The notes: generated by a model from the letters alone, not told the origin. DNA of 64,000 nt from Legionella jordanis (GCF_900637635.1 NZ_LR134383.1:2263501-2327500), one strand, 5' to 3'; shown: positions 44,781 to 55,517, counted from the first letter of the stretch. Made by a program: numbers and translations.

Positions 44781-45444
44781 GAGGTTCTCCTTGAGTTACT
44801 TGATTACGGATGTATACCGGTGAGGCTTCAGCTGCACTTAAGGCCTTGATTCTACCACGCTCTGCAATTTGAATCATCGCTCGCGCCTTGGGATAAATGC
44901 ACATTTGGCCAATTAGCTTTTGCTGAATGTCTGAAGACAATTGTTCTAAATAGGGTTCGAATCCTACACCAGCGACCAACAGGGCCTCTTCCCGGGATGA
45001 AAGTGTAATATGGGAAATATCTGTTACAAATTCCTCAGCTTCGTGCGAAGGATTTTCAAAATAAGCCCAGTAAACCTGATTCATGCGGGCATCAATCAAA
45101 CTGAGTACCCCCGCACCAGTGGTTTCAAACGTTGAAAAAGCCTGTTCGGCAATCGCCGCAAGACTACTAATGGGGAATAAAGGGAGGTCATAAGCATAGG
45201 CCAAACCCTTGGCAATGCTGCAAGCAATTCGAAGTCCTGTGAAACTGCCTGGGCCTCGTCCATAAACAATGCCATCAAGCTGATTCAATGCACAATCCGT
45301 CTCCGCCATAAGCTGTTCTATCATTGGCAAAATTCGCTGTGCATGTTGGCGTTGGGCGCCTTGCTCCATGGTTTTGATTTCTCCATGTAAACTTAAGGCA
45401 ATGGAGGCATTCTCCGTAGTGGTATCAATGGCTAGAAGATTCAT
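44773..45444 (-). CDS. tsaB: tRNA threonylcarbamoyladenosine biosynthesis protein TsaB
   Basis: A 223-residue TsaD partner of the ASKHA fold needed for t6A in ANN-decoding tRNAs. Signature [14 protein letters not shown] at the N terminus, the [21 protein letters not shown] block near 65, and [15 protein letters not shown]. The 3' end overlaps the YcaR-like gene by 8 bases and the 5' end overlaps the helicase gene by 20 bases. Confidence 0.95.
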
Positions 45445-47395
45445 GGTTTGATGTTAGTTGATTAATAAATGTAAGTACCGTTTGTTCATCACGAGTTTTT
45501 CGCAATGCGGGTAAACTGGCAAAGATATGACGTCCATATTCTCTTCCGGTCAAGCGTGGATCTGCAATCATTAAAACCCCTCGATCTGTCACATCGCGTA
45601 TCAGACGGCCTACGCCTTGTTTTAAAGACAACACAGCATTTGGCAGCGTCAACTCATCAAAACCGGACAAGCCTTGTGATTTATAATAAGCCATCTTGCC
45701 GCGATTCACCGGATCAGCCGGACTATCAAAAGGGAGCTTATCGATGATAACGCAGGATAACGCCTCTCCTTTTACATCCACCCCCTCCCAAAACGTAGAG
45801 GTTCCAAGCAGTACCGCATTACCTAACTGACGAAAGCGCGCCAATAATATAGGCTTGGCTTCTTCTCCCTGAATCAGAAGTGGGTAGTGTAAATTAGTGG
45901 TTAGCCTTTGAGCAACCAATTTTAATGCTTTGTGGCTGGTAAACAGAAAAAAGCACCGGCCGCCGAATGCATGAATAACCGTTAAAGCTTTTTCCAACAG
46001 CAAATCGTAATATTGTTTATCCTTTGGATCGGGAATTCCTCGTGGTAAATACAGCAAAGCTTGTTTCTCATAATCAAAAGGGCTGGCCAAAATTAACGTT
46101 TCAGCTTTGCTTATTCCCAAGGGTTTCATAAAACAATCGAATGAAGAAGCCATGGTGAGGGTCGCAGAAGTAAACACATAGGCGCTTTGTCTTTGCGAAA
46201 GTAAATTGCTGAAAGAATCAGCCACTTCAAAAGGAGTGGATTGAAACACCAGGCTATGCTTAAAGCGCTCTATCCAGCGAATTTGTAGCTTGTCCACAGT
46301 TTGAAAATGGGATAAACGCTGTTTTAATTCCTCAAAGCGTTTTTTGCAACGAAGCAATCCACTGCTGGCTTCAAAATCATGTGCTTGCAGGCATTCAATA
46401 AAGGAATCAACCAATTCCAGCAAAGAATGCCAAGCCTGGTTAAAGGCTTGATTGCGTGCAATCACCTCCCAGGAGATGCGTTCTTCTTGACTGCCAATTG
46501 CAATTAACAGTTGGTCAAAAAGCCGATCCGCCTTTAGGCTGAATTCCTTCAGGGGTTGATTCGCTAGATCGAGAATCGGCCATTCCTTTAATAAATCGTC
46601 GATCAAATCACGGATTTGCCGTGTTCCGACTCGTTCTCCATGAAAATGAACGGCAATGTCGGCTAATTGATGCGCCTCATCGAAAATAATCACATCATTG
46701 TCAGGCAACAACTCTCCAAAACCTTCTTCTTTTAAACGGGAGTCAGCAAAAAATAGATGGTGGTTGATGACAACAATGTCTGCGTCCAAAGCTTTCTTTC
46801 TTGCCTTGACCAGGAAGCAGGACTCATAATACTCACATTCATTTCCCAGACAATTATCAGTGGTTGAGGTGACATAAGGCCATACGGGTGATTCCTCACT
46901 GATTTCTGGTAATTCGCCTCGTTCTCCTTTGTGCAATTGCGGCAATTTTTCTCTTACATACAGTAAATCGTGCACTGCCTGTGGGTGATTAAATCTGCCC
47001 TCTTGTGCAAAGAGTTCGGTTCGATAGCGGCAAATATAATTCGCCCGCCCTTTAAGATTTTCGACAAGGACTGAAAGCCCCAGGGCTTTGATTAAGGTGG
47101 GTAAATCTTTTTGGAAAAGCTGATCCTGCAAAGTTTTAGTGGCGGTTGAAATAAGAGCCTTTCGCCCACTTAAGAGACAGGGAATTAAATAAGCATAGGT
47201 TTTGCCTGTTCCAGTCCCTGCCTCAGCAATCAAGGTACTTTGTTCAGCAATTGCTCTTGCAATCGCTGTTGCCAGGGTAATTTGCTGGGGTCGGGCACTG
47301 AAACCCGGAATAGCCGTGGCCAATCTCCCATGATCGCTTAAGACACGCTCACATTGGACAATGGCCTCACCAGTCTGACTAATTATTTCGGCCAC
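45425..47395 (-). CDS. DinG/YoaA-family ATP-dependent DNA helicase
   Basis: A 656-residue superfamily 2 iron-sulfur helicase. Motif I is [14 protein letters not shown] (57-70), motif II is [12 protein letters not shown], and the Cys set in [13 protein letters not shown] with [18 protein letters not shown] would ligate a 4Fe-4S cluster. C-terminal motifs include FWEGVDVKG and VGRLIRD. Closest to YoaA or DinG; the two are hard to tell apart by eye. The stop overlaps tsaB by 20 bases and the start overlaps ferredoxin by 13 bases. Confidence 0.9.
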   Translation of the reverse strand: MAEIISQTGEAIVQCERVLSDHGRLATAIPGFSARPQQITLATAIARAIAEQSTLIAEAGTGTGKTYAYLIPCLLSGRKALISTATKTLQDQLFQKDLPTLIKALGLSVLVENLKGRANYICRYRTELFAQEGRFNHPQAVHDLLYVREKLPQLHKGERGELPEISEESPVWPYVTSTTDNCLGNECEYYESCFLVKARKKALDADIVVINHHLFFADSRLKEEGFGELLPDNDVIIFDEAHQLADIAVHFHGERVGTRQIRDLIDDLLKEWPILDLANQPLKEFSLKADRLFDQLLIAIGSQEERISWEVIARNQAFNQAWHSLLELVDSFIECLQAHDFEASSGLLRCKKRFEELKQRLSHFQTVDKLQIRWIERFKHSLVFQSTPFEVADSFSNLLSQRQSAYVFTSATLTMASSFDCFMKPLGISKAETLILASPFDYEKQALLYLPRGIPDPKDKQYYDLLLEKALTVIHAFGGRCFFLFTSHKALKLVAQRLTTNLHYPLLIQGEEAKPILLARFRQLGNAVLLGTSTFWEGVDVKGEALSCVIIDKLPFDSPADPVNRGKMAYYKSQGLSGFDELTLPNAVLSLKQGVGRLIRDVTDRGVLMIADPRLTGREYGRHIFASLPALRKTRDEQTVLTFINQLTSNHESSSH

Positions 47396-47718
47396 TCTTT
47401 TTCGAGGTATTGCAGCTTATCGTCAACGCCTTCCCAGGATTTCGCATCTTCCGGGGCTTCTTTCTTGGAAGTGATATTAGGCCAGGCTTTAGCCAGCTCG
47501 GCATTGAGAGCCTGAAATTGTTTCTGCTCTTCAGTCAAATCATCTTCTGAAACGATGGCTTCAACAGGGCATTCCGGTTCACACAATGCACAATCAATGC
47601 ATTCATCCGGATGAATAACCAAAAAATTGGGGCCTTCGTAAAAACAATCCACAGGACACACTTCAACGCAGTCCGTATATTTGCATTTAATGCAATTTTC
47701 AGTAACGACGAAAGTCAT
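47383..47718 (-). CDS. fdxA: Seven-iron ferredoxin FdxA
   Basis: A 111-residue Azotobacter-type ferredoxin. C9, C12, C17 and C21 with C40, C43, C46 and C50 form the expected pattern of one 3Fe-4S and one 4Fe-4S cluster. The extension [13 protein letters not shown] at the C terminus is typical of this class. It is the first gene of the fdxA-helicase-tsaB-ycaR-kdsB block. Confidence 0.93.
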   Translation of the reverse strand: MTFVVTENCIKCKYTDCVEVCPVDCFYEGPNFLVIHPDECIDCALCEPECPVEAIVSEDDLTEEQKQFQALNAELAKAWPNITSKKEAPEDAKSWEGVDDKLQYLEKEWPK

Positions 47719-47833
47719 ATCGGCACATTCACAGGTTGAAAAAATAAGCTTATTAAATCACAAATGGCCTGCTTTCTGCTAGGCCAAAGCTTTATTTAAG
47801 ATAATCTTTAAAACCGCTGCATTCTGCTAAGCA

Positions 47834-48859
47834 TCATTTAAAGGATATAAAGGGAAAAGTGTGTTCAAATCCGGACTCATCAATAGCCACGGAGTAGAAA
47901 GGAGCAGATTCATCCTCCGGTTCAATTCCTCTCAAAATGGCTACATTATTTTCTTTATATTCGGAAAGTCCGTAGGGACCAACGTTTTTACTAGTAAGCC
48001 AATAGATAATAAAACACAACTTGTGGGTTAAATAATTTTTAATTCTCTCCAACATAGATTCGCCAAACAGCGAAGCATACTCGGCTTGAAACCAGGTATA
48101 GGAATCTTCAGTGAGCTCGACCGCCTTTTGCAATTTGTTTAGCCGATTATAAATTTGCTTTCCCTGTATGAAATCAATATTCCTGTCTCCAAAGAGAAAC
48201 TCCGGAATAAACTGACCTTGATTTGAGTGAACGGGACTAATGGATGGATGACTGCAGTCATGGGAGCGATCTTTAGATTTCATATTGGCTTGGAAGAATT
48301 GCTTTAGTCGTCCACCATCCTTCACGGCAAATAAACCGCCTTTAAAATAATGCTCCAGTTGATGACCCTCAGGTCCCAATTGCAAGAAGAGGTTTAAGGC
48401 AAGCAACTCATCAAGATTCACCCGTTGCCAACCTTTCATCACTTTATTGTGCAGAGTTTTATCGTGATCAAGCACTCTATTTAAAATCTCAGTCATAAGA
48501 GGATATAAGACTAAGGCCTTGTGTTTTTGGCTGGGGCAAACCTTTAGAGTCTCCCTACACAGGTTTATTAATGTGTGGTTTTGAGAGGACAGAATTTTTT
48601 TATACACGTCAATCGTGATGAATTGATGACGATTATTGATTTTCTCACATTGAAGAAATTCTTGCACAAACGCAAATTTATTCTGGCTCAGTAATGTTTC
48701 CAACAAAAACCCAGGCCGGGATTGCAGGGCCGTTTGAAGCGCTGGTTCCATTCCAAAGGAATTGAGTAAATCAACAAAGGCTTGGGTCAGTGTTTCACCA
48801 TTTAAAGCCTCCAAAAGCTTGTGGTGGGCAGCAATTTGCCTTCGGAAAAATAATCCCAC
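47834..48859 (-). CDS. Unknown protein, probably accessory
   Basis: A 341-residue protein with helical N-terminal two-thirds and a mixed C terminus; no motif, signal or membrane segment is recognised. There are three scattered Cys and His in KSKDRSHDCSHPSISPVH that could form a metal site but do not match a known finger. Its lineage is not recognised. It is isolated, with 115 bases before fdxA and 143 bases after the reductase. Confidence 0.6.
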   Translation of the reverse strand: MGLFFRRQIAAHHKLLEALNGETLTQAFVDLLNSFGMEPALQTALQSRPGFLLETLLSQNKFAFVQEFLQCEKINNRHQFITIDVYKKILSSQNHTLINLCRETLKVCPSQKHKALVLYPLMTEILNRVLDHDKTLHNKVMKGWQRVNLDELLALNLFLQLGPEGHQLEHYFKGGLFAVKDGGRLKQFFQANMKSKDRSHDCSHPSISPVHSNQGQFIPEFLFGDRNIDFIQGKQIYNRLNKLQKAVELTEDSYTWFQAEYASLFGESMLERIKNYLTHKLCFIIYWLTSKNVGPYGLSEYKENNVAILRGIEPEDESAPFYSVAIDESGFEHTFPFISFK

Positions 48860-49002
48860 AGTAACACTCCAGAAGATTTAAAAAATATGAGCAAGCATTT
48901 TAACAATAAATGGTTTTTATGGAAACAAATAGATCAATTTGCTTTTCAAAAACTCAATCAGGCACTTAGCCAAAACCTGTTAAATCATGGTGATAAACTG
49001 AT

Positions 49003-49962
49003 TTAACGTTCATCAAAATCGAGTTTTGGCCCAACCGGGACTATCTGGGTGGGATTGATGTTTTTATGACTAAAATAATAATGTTGTTTGATGTGCAGAA
49101 AATTTACCGTTTCCCGTATACCGGGATGATGATAAAGGCTTTTTAGATAGTTTTGCAAAGCCTGATAATCAGCAATTCTTTGTTGATTTGCTTTAAAGTG
49201 TCCGTAATAAACCGCATCAAAACGAATCAAGGTGGTAAACAAACGCCAATCTGCTTCAGTCAGGCGCCCTCCCACCAAATAATTATGCTGTTCCAAATGG
49301 CTTTCTAACTCATCAAGAACCGCAAATAATTCGTAATAAGCTTGCTCATAAGCTTCCTGGGTGGTTGCAAATCCGCATTTATACACCCCATTATTGACGT
49401 TGTTATAGATTGTTTCGTTGACGGCATCGATTTCCGCCCTCAGCTCTTCGGGATAAAAATCCTGTTTATCGCCGGTTAAATGATCAAAGGCATGGTTAAA
49501 CTGACGGATAATTTCTGCCGATTCATTACTAACGATGGTTTTTTCTTTTTTATCCCAAAGCACAGGAACCGTTACCCGCCCGGTGTATTCTTTATCCGCC
49601 TTGGTATATATCTCATAAAGATAATTCAAGCCATACAAATTATCCCCCGTCGCCCCCATACCCGTTTTAAATTCCCAACCGTGTTCAAGCATATGTGGGT
49701 GCACGATGGAGATGTCGATATGATGTTCGAGTTTTTTGAGTTTTCGGAAAATTAAGGTGCGGTGAGCCCAAGGACAGGCCAGGGAAACGTATAAATGATA
49801 GCGTCCTTTTTCTGGCGGAAAACGGGCATTGGGTTGATTTTGAATTTCATTGTGAAATTGGCTGGGTTCGCGTTTGAATTTCCCCTCAGTCTTTTTTGTA
49901 TCATACCATTGATCATGCCAACGCCCGTCGATTAATAATCCCATTCCCTTCTCCCAAGACAT
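49003..49962 (-). CDS. Glutathionyl-hydroquinone reductase (YqjG/ECM4 family)
   Basis: A 319-residue Xi-class GST that reduces glutathionyl-hydroquinones. Catalytic Cys63 is in ACPWAHR; then IVSNESAEIIRQ in the N-terminal fold and GRLTEADWRLFTTLIRFDAVY in the helical half. Some members limit damage from quinones. No second gene joins it. Confidence 0.93.
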   Translation of the reverse strand: MSWEKGMGLLIDGRWHDQWYDTKKTEGKFKREPSQFHNEIQNQPNARFPPEKGRYHLYVSLACPWAHRTLIFRKLKKLEHHIDISIVHPHMLEHGWEFKTGMGATGDNLYGLNYLYEIYTKADKEYTGRVTVPVLWDKKEKTIVSNESAEIIRQFNHAFDHLTGDKQDFYPEELRAEIDAVNETIYNNVNNGVYKCGFATTQEAYEQAYYELFAVLDELESHLEQHNYLVGGRLTEADWRLFTTLIRFDAVYYGHFKANQQRIADYQALQNYLKSLYHHPGIRETVNFLHIKQHYYFSHKNINPTQIVPVGPKLDFDER

Positions 49963-50014
49963 GTTCAGACGACATCTGCCTAATTAGCCTTCAACAGGCT
50001 AGCTCTTCATTAAA

Positions 50015-51304
50015 TCAGATTAATAAAAAACGAAAATTCTTCTGGATCTCTGAAAGACTAAATTTGTTTAAAAACAGTGAGAAGCTCATCCAGGCACTTA
50101 AAGCCGCCAGATCTTTAAATGGTGGTGGCAAATATACCGGTGGAATAAGAAGCTCTCGCTCCTTCAATTCTGCCAGGAGTGGCAAATCATCCAAAACCAG
50201 CTTGCCTGTAAATAAGAGAGGAATGGATTCAATCTTGCGTTGACTGATGGCAAACCGCATGTAATTGTAAATCAGCAGAAAGCCCTTGGCGTAAGACAAA
50301 TCTTTTGTAAATGGCCCGCCTTCAGGTGTGCTGCCACGAAATACGCGCACCGTATGATTATAACTGTCTTCCTCATTTAGCCCGCACTCCTGAAAATAGC
50401 GGTAAATATCTATAAAATTAGCTCCTTCGCGAACTTTATCCAAAGCGATAACACGGTTGGTAATTTTTCTCACCCGACCGGGATATGACGAAAAGGTCAC
50501 CACTTCAGTAATTACCGCAAGACCCTCTTGAATGACGCTGCTTGAAGGTGAGCCTTTTGACAGAAAGAAGCAATAAGGCTGTGTTGCGCCATTTAATGTT
50601 GTACCCACATGAACCCAGCCTTCATGCACTTCAAGATATTTCAAATCCCGTTCACTAAACATGGCTTGTTGACTCAGCTTGATGGTGTCCGCTCCAGCAG
50701 CTGCATCAGCAATCATGTCATCACTGACTTGAACGGTAACTTTGCCAGGGTGTTGGGTGAAAAATTGACTAAGCCGTTCTTGCAACAAATCCTGCGCTTC
50801 TTTAGGGCTGAATTTTTTTACATCGGCCTCTGATTTGAGTTGGACATCCAGAGCAGTTAACACATCAAACAACAGCGTTCCCAGTTCAGACAAACGAGGA
50901 CCACCCGAATAGAACGCGTCATGAGGACTGCCGTACAATTCCATGGCCAGCTCGCAAAAAGTCGGTGTGCCTCGGGCATCCAGCATTTGTACTGCTCTTG
51001 CATATTCCTCACATTGCCTTTTAATCAATCGCGTCACTGGCGAATATTGCCCTAAATGGTTTTGAGCATCTCTCAAAATTAAACGAAATTCATCCTGCTT
51101 TTCTGTTGCATCAAAAGGTAGAGGTTTTGCAAGATAGTAATCACGATCAATCTTCGGTAATTTTTGACCCTTATTGGCGAAAAAGTCCTTTTTGATTGAA
51201 TCATCCCATTTGATGCTATCCAGAATACGAATGCTGCGTTGCGCTTCTACTAAACGAGCCGAAAGCTCCTGGATAACTAACAATTCGTCTGATTCATTGG
51301 CCAT
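50015..51304 (-). CDS. DUF1704 (QEGLA-motif) metallopeptidase-like protein, MATCAP family
   Basis: A 429-residue protein of the flavohemoglobin-expression-modulating QEGLA family. Zinc site: H227-E228 and H232 in EVHEGWVHVG (HExxxH), the third ligand probably E260 in QEGLA (259-263). Eukaryotic relatives (MATCAP) remove C-terminal Tyr from tubulin; bacterial members have unknown targets. No signal peptide is present. It starts 15 bases downstream of a small lipoprotein gene that follows dapA, so dapA, the lipoprotein and this gene may be one unit. Confidence 0.85.
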   Translation of the reverse strand: MANESDELLVIQELSARLVEAQRSIRILDSIKWDDSIKKDFFANKGQKLPKIDRDYYLAKPLPFDATEKQDEFRLILRDAQNHLGQYSPVTRLIKRQCEEYARAVQMLDARGTPTFCELAMELYGSPHDAFYSGGPRLSELGTLLFDVLTALDVQLKSEADVKKFSPKEAQDLLQERLSQFFTQHPGKVTVQVSDDMIADAAAGADTIKLSQQAMFSERDLKYLEVHEGWVHVGTTLNGATQPYCFFLSKGSPSSSVIQEGLAVITEVVTFSSYPGRVRKITNRVIALDKVREGANFIDIYRYFQECGLNEEDSYNHTVRVFRGSTPEGGPFTKDLSYAKGFLLIYNYMRFAISQRKIESIPLLFTGKLVLDDLPLLAELKERELLIPPVYLPPPFKDLAALSAWMSFSLFLNKFSLSEIQKNFRFLLI

Positions 51305-51318
51305 GCAATCACCTTTGG

Positions 51319-51570
51319 TTAAGTAGCCGGTTCAGTAATGGTTGGGTCAGCAGGAGGCGCAATACTGACTCTGGCGTTCTGGTTCGACTGAGGTAAATCA
51401 TAAAAATGACTGATGTTGCTATCGGTTAGGGGTGGTGGAACCGCAACAGCAGCTCCATTCCTGCTTTTCAAATATAAAGATTCACCATTACTGGCATAAT
51501 TGGAGCATGCAGTGAGTAGCCACATCGAAATCATCAAAAAACCAATTTTTTTCACAACTATTTTCCTCAT
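51319..51570 (-). CDS. Small putative lipoprotein downstream of dapA
   Basis: An 83-residue protein with lipobox LLTACS (Cys22) after a hydrophobic signal, then a Ser/Asn/Pro-rich mature part (AVPPPLTDSNISHFYDLPQ). It starts at the dapA stop (1-base overlap). dapA is followed by bamC in many proteobacteria; the position and the NlpB-like start suggest a truncated or diverged BamC relative, but the match is not secure. Confidence 0.7.
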   Translation of the reverse strand: MRKIVVKKIGFLMISMWLLTACSNYASNGESLYLKSRNGAAVAVPPPLTDSNISHFYDLPQSNQNARVSIAPPADPTITEPAT

Positions 51571-52439
51571 TAAACAAGCTGCAAGTCGCGTAACACTTGC
51601 TCTAAAGCACTATGGTATTGGGCTGATAAAGAAGTTAAGGGTAATCGCAATTCATCTTTGATTAAACCCATTTTACTTAATGCCCATTTTACAGGAATTG
51701 GATTTGCTTCAACGAATAACAATTCATGGAGTTTGGAAAGCTGTTCATTCAAACGTACACAACCCGCATGATCATCGTCTAAGGCAGCATCAGCCATCTT
51801 AGCCATTTGCCTTGCGGCAACATTAGTCGTTACAGATATTACCCCCTTGGCTCCGGCAAGCATCCATTGCGCAGCAGTAGCATCGTCACCACTGTAAACG
51901 TCCATTCCTTCACAAAGACGTAATATTTGCTGCAAGCGAGTCATTTGTCCCGTTGCTTCCTTAATGCCTACGATGTTGGAGATTTTACCCAACCTCGCCA
52001 CAGTTTCAGGAAGTAAATCACAAGCTGTTCGACTGGGCACATTGTACAAAATAATAGGTATTGGCACTGAATTGGCAATTTGGCTGTAGTGTTGATAAAG
52101 ACCTTCTTGCGTAGGTTTGATGTAAGCTGGAGTCATAATTAGCGCAGCATGAGCACCACAACCCATAGCTTCCTGAGTTAAGCGCACGCAGTCTTTAGTG
52201 GCATTGGCAGCAGTTCCAGCAATCACCGGAATTCTTTCCCTCGCTTGCTGAATGACCGTTTTGATTACAAGAAGCTTCTCGTCATGCGACAATGTTCCAG
52301 ATTCGCCAGTTGTTCCCGCAGCCACAATTCCATGGGTGCCGGCTGAAATATGGAACTCAACCAACTCGCGCAGAGCCTTGACATCAACCTCATCATCCGT
52401 CATCGGCGTGACTAACGCCACGATACTTCCCCGAAACAT
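51570..52439 (-). CDS. dapA: 4-hydroxy-tetrahydrodipicolinate synthase
   Basis: A 289-residue aldolase for lysine and peptidoglycan DAP. Schiff-base Lys160 in VGIKEATG, Tyr132 in LYNVPSRT, and Thr43/Thr44 in [10 protein letters not shown] make up the catalytic triad. Length and motif order are standard. The start ATG lies at 52437-52439 with AGGGCAC upstream. Confidence 0.97.
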   Translation of the reverse strand: MFRGSIVALVTPMTDDEVDVKALRELVEFHISAGTHGIVAAGTTGESGTLSHDEKLLVIKTVIQQARERIPVIAGTAANATKDCVRLTQEAMGCGAHAALIMTPAYIKPTQEGLYQHYSQIANSVPIPIILYNVPSRTACDLLPETVARLGKISNIVGIKEATGQMTRLQQILRLCEGMDVYSGDDATAAQWMLAGAKGVISVTTNVAARQMAKMADAALDDDHAGCVRLNEQLSKLHELLFVEANPIPVKWALSKMGLIKDELRLPLTSLSAQYHSALEQVLRDLQLV

Positions 52440-52815
52440 AGTGCCCTCTTTTTTTTAGATTATTTGCCAATACTACTGGTGGAAGGATAATTTCTCAAGG
52501 GTCATGGGCAAAGCTTCTTCATTAATTATAAAGCAAAAATCCGCCAGTGCATTAGGTCCTGGATCATAAATTATAGTTTTGTTTTCAATGCCACCTCAGC
52601 ATTCAACATCATCACTCTGGAAGTGGTTGATGGGCGTAGTGCTCAATCGATTTATTTTCGCTTCAGCTGACTTGAAATTTACTGACTGATTGGGATTAAA
52701 TGGGAGACCAAAAGCCAAATACAACTCAAACGATGATCGATGCAGAAAGACGGCAAGAAGTCTTTTTATAACTCGCTTAACTCCAAACGGATTTTTGATT
52801 TGGAATGAACAGTAA
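52440..52815. other. Intergenic region between dapA and the bestrophin-like gene
   Basis: About 375 bases with no gene I can support. A 33-codon opening from ATG at 52590 is short and unlike anything recognised. It should contain the divergent promoters of dapA and the channel gene; no strong -35/-10 pair stands out. Confidence 0.5.
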
Positions 52816-53673
52816 ATGAAACTTAGATCCTACAATCTCCTAACCTGGATTCCCCACCTTTTCTTATTTTATAAGGAAAAAGTGTTTCGAAAGCTATTGC
52901 CCATTACCGGGATTATTGTTCTCTACGCCATTACCATTGCTTATTTTTTTGAGAACACCCATGACTATCATTTAGGCCAATTTCATTTAATATTCAGTTT
53001 CATTTTAACGGTTATCATTAGTTTTAGAGTAAATAGCAGTTATTCACGGTGGTGGGAAGGACGCATTCTTTGGGGTACAATTACCAATAATTGCCGCAAC
53101 CTTGGGCAAAAGTTTGATATTTTTATTGGATTAAAACAACAAACACAATTCTATCAACTTTTAAGTAAATTCCCTTTAATACTTACGGCTCATTTACGCA
53201 AAAATACCGCTCAAATAGAAAAAGAATTAACTTCCCTTTGCATCCCTGACTCTGAGTCGCAACATCCAATCCTGCTCATAACAAAACGCATGTACGCCAT
53301 CATTAACGAACTACGTCAAAGTAAACGTTTGCAATTTGAGCAATACTTGGCCTTAGATGCTCACATTGTAAATCTTATCGATGCCGTGGGGGGTTGTGAA
53401 AGAATTGCCAACACCCCTATCCCGCCGGCATTTTCCTATTTTGTTAAGCAAGCATTATTATTTTACGTTCTGCTGTTTCCTTTTGGTTGGTCTGATACCT
53501 TTGGCTATTTAGTCATCCCGGTGATGGTCATGATAGTCTATATTTGGCTGGGTTTGGAAATTTTGTCTGAAGAATTGGAAGAACCCTTTGGCAAGGGAGA
53601 AAATAACTTACCCTTGGTAACGATTAGCAAAAACATTGTCCGTAATGTTGAACAGATTTCAGAACCACTATGA
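52816..53673 (+). CDS. Bestrophin-like (YneE family) membrane channel
   Basis: A 285-residue protein with four hydrophobic helices (about 25-45, 55-75, 205-230, 235-255). The signature is SFRVNSSYSRWWEGRILWGTI near 75, the YneE/bestrophin motif, and the C-terminal LEEPFGKGENNLPL segment. Homologues form anion or cation pores; the ion here is unknown. Confidence 0.88.
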   Translation: MKLRSYNLLTWIPHLFLFYKEKVFRKLLPITGIIVLYAITIAYFFENTHDYHLGQFHLIFSFILTVIISFRVNSSYSRWWEGRILWGTITNNCRNLGQKFDIFIGLKQQTQFYQLLSKFPLILTAHLRKNTAQIEKELTSLCIPDSESQHPILLITKRMYAIINELRQSKRLQFEQYLALDAHIVNLIDAVGGCERIANTPIPPAFSYFVKQALLFYVLLFPFGWSDTFGYLVIPVMVMIVYIWLGLEILSEELEEPFGKGENNLPLVTISKNIVRNVEQISEPL

Positions 53674-53779
53674 TGAATCGTTCAATCCGCAAGCCCATAT
53701 GAAATAGTTAAGACAGCTACTACCTTTTCTATTTTAGGAATGATTTATACCTAATTGTTAGTCATGCAGTCCAATTCAG

Positions 53780-53989
53780 TTAAAAAAAACCCTTCTCAAT
53801 TTGCATTTTAGCAATTTCCATGGCCTTAATTTCAGCCTCTTTTTTGGATGGAAAGGTTTTGCCGACTGATTTTTTAACCACATAGGTGTATTGTTCATAA
53901 TGAAAAATAAGAAGATATTCAGCCGCATACCGACCATTGGACTTTTGAGCTAAACATTCATAATCAATTCCATTGTGATGTCCTTTCAT
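53780..53989 (-). CDS. Small hypothetical protein
   Basis: A 69-residue frame with ATG at 53989. The sequence contains a short alternating strand (YAAEYLLIFHYEQYTYVV), then FPSKKEAEIKAMEIAKMQIEKG, reminiscent of a small beta-alpha module such as a double-stranded-RNA-binding-like or DUF half-domain. No clear ribosome binding site precedes the ATG. Moderately likely to be real because of its composition. Confidence 0.5.
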   Translation of the reverse strand: MKGHHNGIDYECLAQKSNGRYAAEYLLIFHYEQYTYVVKKSVGKTFPSKKEAEIKAMEIAKMQIEKGFF

Positions 53990-54318
53990 AGACGTCCCTA
54001 TCTATTTAAAATTATTCAAGCAGACCTCAGCAATTTCCCTCTTGAATTTTTGCTTGTCTTCTTACTGGTTAAGTATAGATTAAATTCCATTTGATTATAA
54101 ATTTTAAGCCTGTTTGGTTTAGCTATCCTCATTAATGCTTTTCTTTATTCATGTTGTTCAAAAGAAAATTCTTCATGGTAAAAAGCATAACCTTAAAGCA
54201 AGCTGCATAAGCATTAGCCATATTTTCGCACGGCTCTTTTTGATCACAATTTGCGCATTTGAATTATTTTTGTACTAATATGTCTAGTGAAGGACAAACT
54301 ATCAAAAGGAGCTTAACC

Positions 54319-54609
54319 ATGAAAAAACTCATTTTTTCAATGTGTTTTTTAGGATTATCAACCGCCGGTTTAATTTCTTGTACCCCAACTCAGGTTGGTA
54401 CAACTACTGGTGCCGCAGCAGGAGCAGGTCTTGGTTATGCAGTAAGTGGTGGTCGTCCTGCAGGAGCTTTGATCGGTGCTGGTGCTGGTGCTTTAATCGG
54501 TAACCAAATCGGTCAACAACAAGAAAGAAGGGATTGGAGATATTACAGAAATGGATATTACAGAACTGGATATTATGGACCTGGATATTCTCCTTATTAC
54601 TATTATTAA
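54319..54609 (+). CDS. Glycine-zipper outer-membrane lipoprotein
   Basis: 96 residues from ATG 54319, with AAGGAG a good distance before it; the ATG at 54259 would lack a signal peptide. Lipobox LISC (Cys20). Residues 27-66 form a glycine zipper, GTTTGAAAGAGLGYAVSGG and ALIGAGAGALIGNQIG. The Tyr-rich C terminus (YYRNGYYRTGYYGPGYSPYYYY) is unusual. Resembles small SlyB/Pcp-like envelope lipoproteins. Confidence 0.82.
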   Translation: MKKLIFSMCFLGLSTAGLISCTPTQVGTTTGAAAGAGLGYAVSGGRPAGALIGAGAGALIGNQIGQQQERRDWRYYRNGYYRTGYYGPGYSPYYYY

Positions 54610-54636
54610 TCCCTAAGTAGTCTGTGTCTAAAGCTT

Positions 54637-54690
54637 CCATTTTGTCTTGATAATAGGGTTTCAGACTATGAAGTTATTAAGGCAAAATGG
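54637..54690. repeat. 17-bp imperfect inverted repeat upstream of bdh
   Basis: CCATTTTGTCTTGATAA (54637-54653) and TTATTAAGGCAAAATGG (54674-54690) pair at 15 of 17 positions over a 20-base loop. It starts 28 bases after the lipoprotein stop and ends 50 bases before bdh. It could be a terminator of the lipoprotein gene, an operator or a leader structure of bdh. Confidence 0.55.
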
Positions 54691-54740
54691 AAAATCGCTG
54701 TTATAATCTTAAAAGAATAATTCAGGACAAGGAATGTACC

Positions 54741-55517
54741 ATGCAATTAAATGACAAAGTTGCCATCGTTACAGGTGCTGCTAGCGGAATCGGTAGAGAA
54801 ATTGCCATAGTTTACGCACGAGCTGGAGCCAAAGTTGCCATTGCTGACCTAAATTATGATCAAGCCCAAAAGGTAGTCGATGAAATTGGTGAGGATAAGG
54901 CCATGGCCGTAGCCATGAACGTAACGGATGAAGAGCAAGTCAATCGTGGCGTAGAAGCAGTGGTCAACCACTTTGGCAAAGTTGATGTACTCGTTAGCAA
55001 TGCCGGCATACAAATCATCGAAGCAGTGGACAAACTTCCTTTTTCTGATTGGAAGAAAATGTTAGCCATTCATTTGGATGGTGCATTTTTAACAACCAAA
55101 GCCTGTTTAAAACACATGTACTCTGCTGGCAATGGCGGCAGTATCATTTATATGGGTTCCGTGCATTCCAAAGAAGCTTCCCTGTTAAAAGCCCCCTACG
55201 TGACTGCAAAACATGGGCTTATTGGTCTATGCAAGGTTGTTGCCAAAGAAGGAGCGGCACACGGGGTTCGCGCTAACGTCATTTGCCCAGGCTTTGTCCG
55301 TACTCCCTTGGTGGATAAGCAAATCCCAGAACAAGCTAAAGAATTGAATATTAGCGAAGAGGATGTAATTAAAAAAGTTATGCTTAAGGAAACCGTCGAT
55401 GGTGAATTTACAACCACGGATGACGTCGCGCAAACCGCTTTATTTTTTGCAGCATTCCCTACTAATGCGCTGACAGGTCAATCGTTAATTGTTAGCCATG
55501 GTTGGTTTATGGAATAG
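54741..55517 (+). CDS. bdh: 3-hydroxybutyrate dehydrogenase (SDR family)
   Basis: A 258-residue NAD-dependent enzyme that interconverts 3-hydroxybutyrate and acetoacetate. ATG at 54741 has AAGGA upstream. Cofactor motif TGAASGIG (11-18), catalytic S140, Y153 and K157 in GSVHSKE and YVTAKHG. Legionella stores poly-3-hydroxybutyrate, so it would act on its breakdown product. The next gene, acetoacetate decarboxylase, is 68 bases away on the same strand. Confidence 0.9.
   Translation: MQLNDKVAIVTGAASGIGREIAIVYARAGAKVAIADLNYDQAQKVVDEIGEDKAMAVAMNVTDEEQVNRGVEAVVNHFGKVDVLVSNAGIQIIEAVDKLPFSDWKKMLAIHLDGAFLTTKACLKHMYSAGNGGSIIYMGSVHSKEASLLKAPYVTAKHGLIGLCKVVAKEGAAHGVRANVICPGFVRTPLVDKQIPEQAKELNISEEDVIKKVMLKETVDGEFTTTDDVAQTALFFAAFPTNALTGQSLIVSHGWFME

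Noticed and set aside
52590-52691. 33-codon frame ahead of the bestrophin-like gene
   Set aside because: Short, no ribosome binding site, and no resemblance to a known leader peptide.
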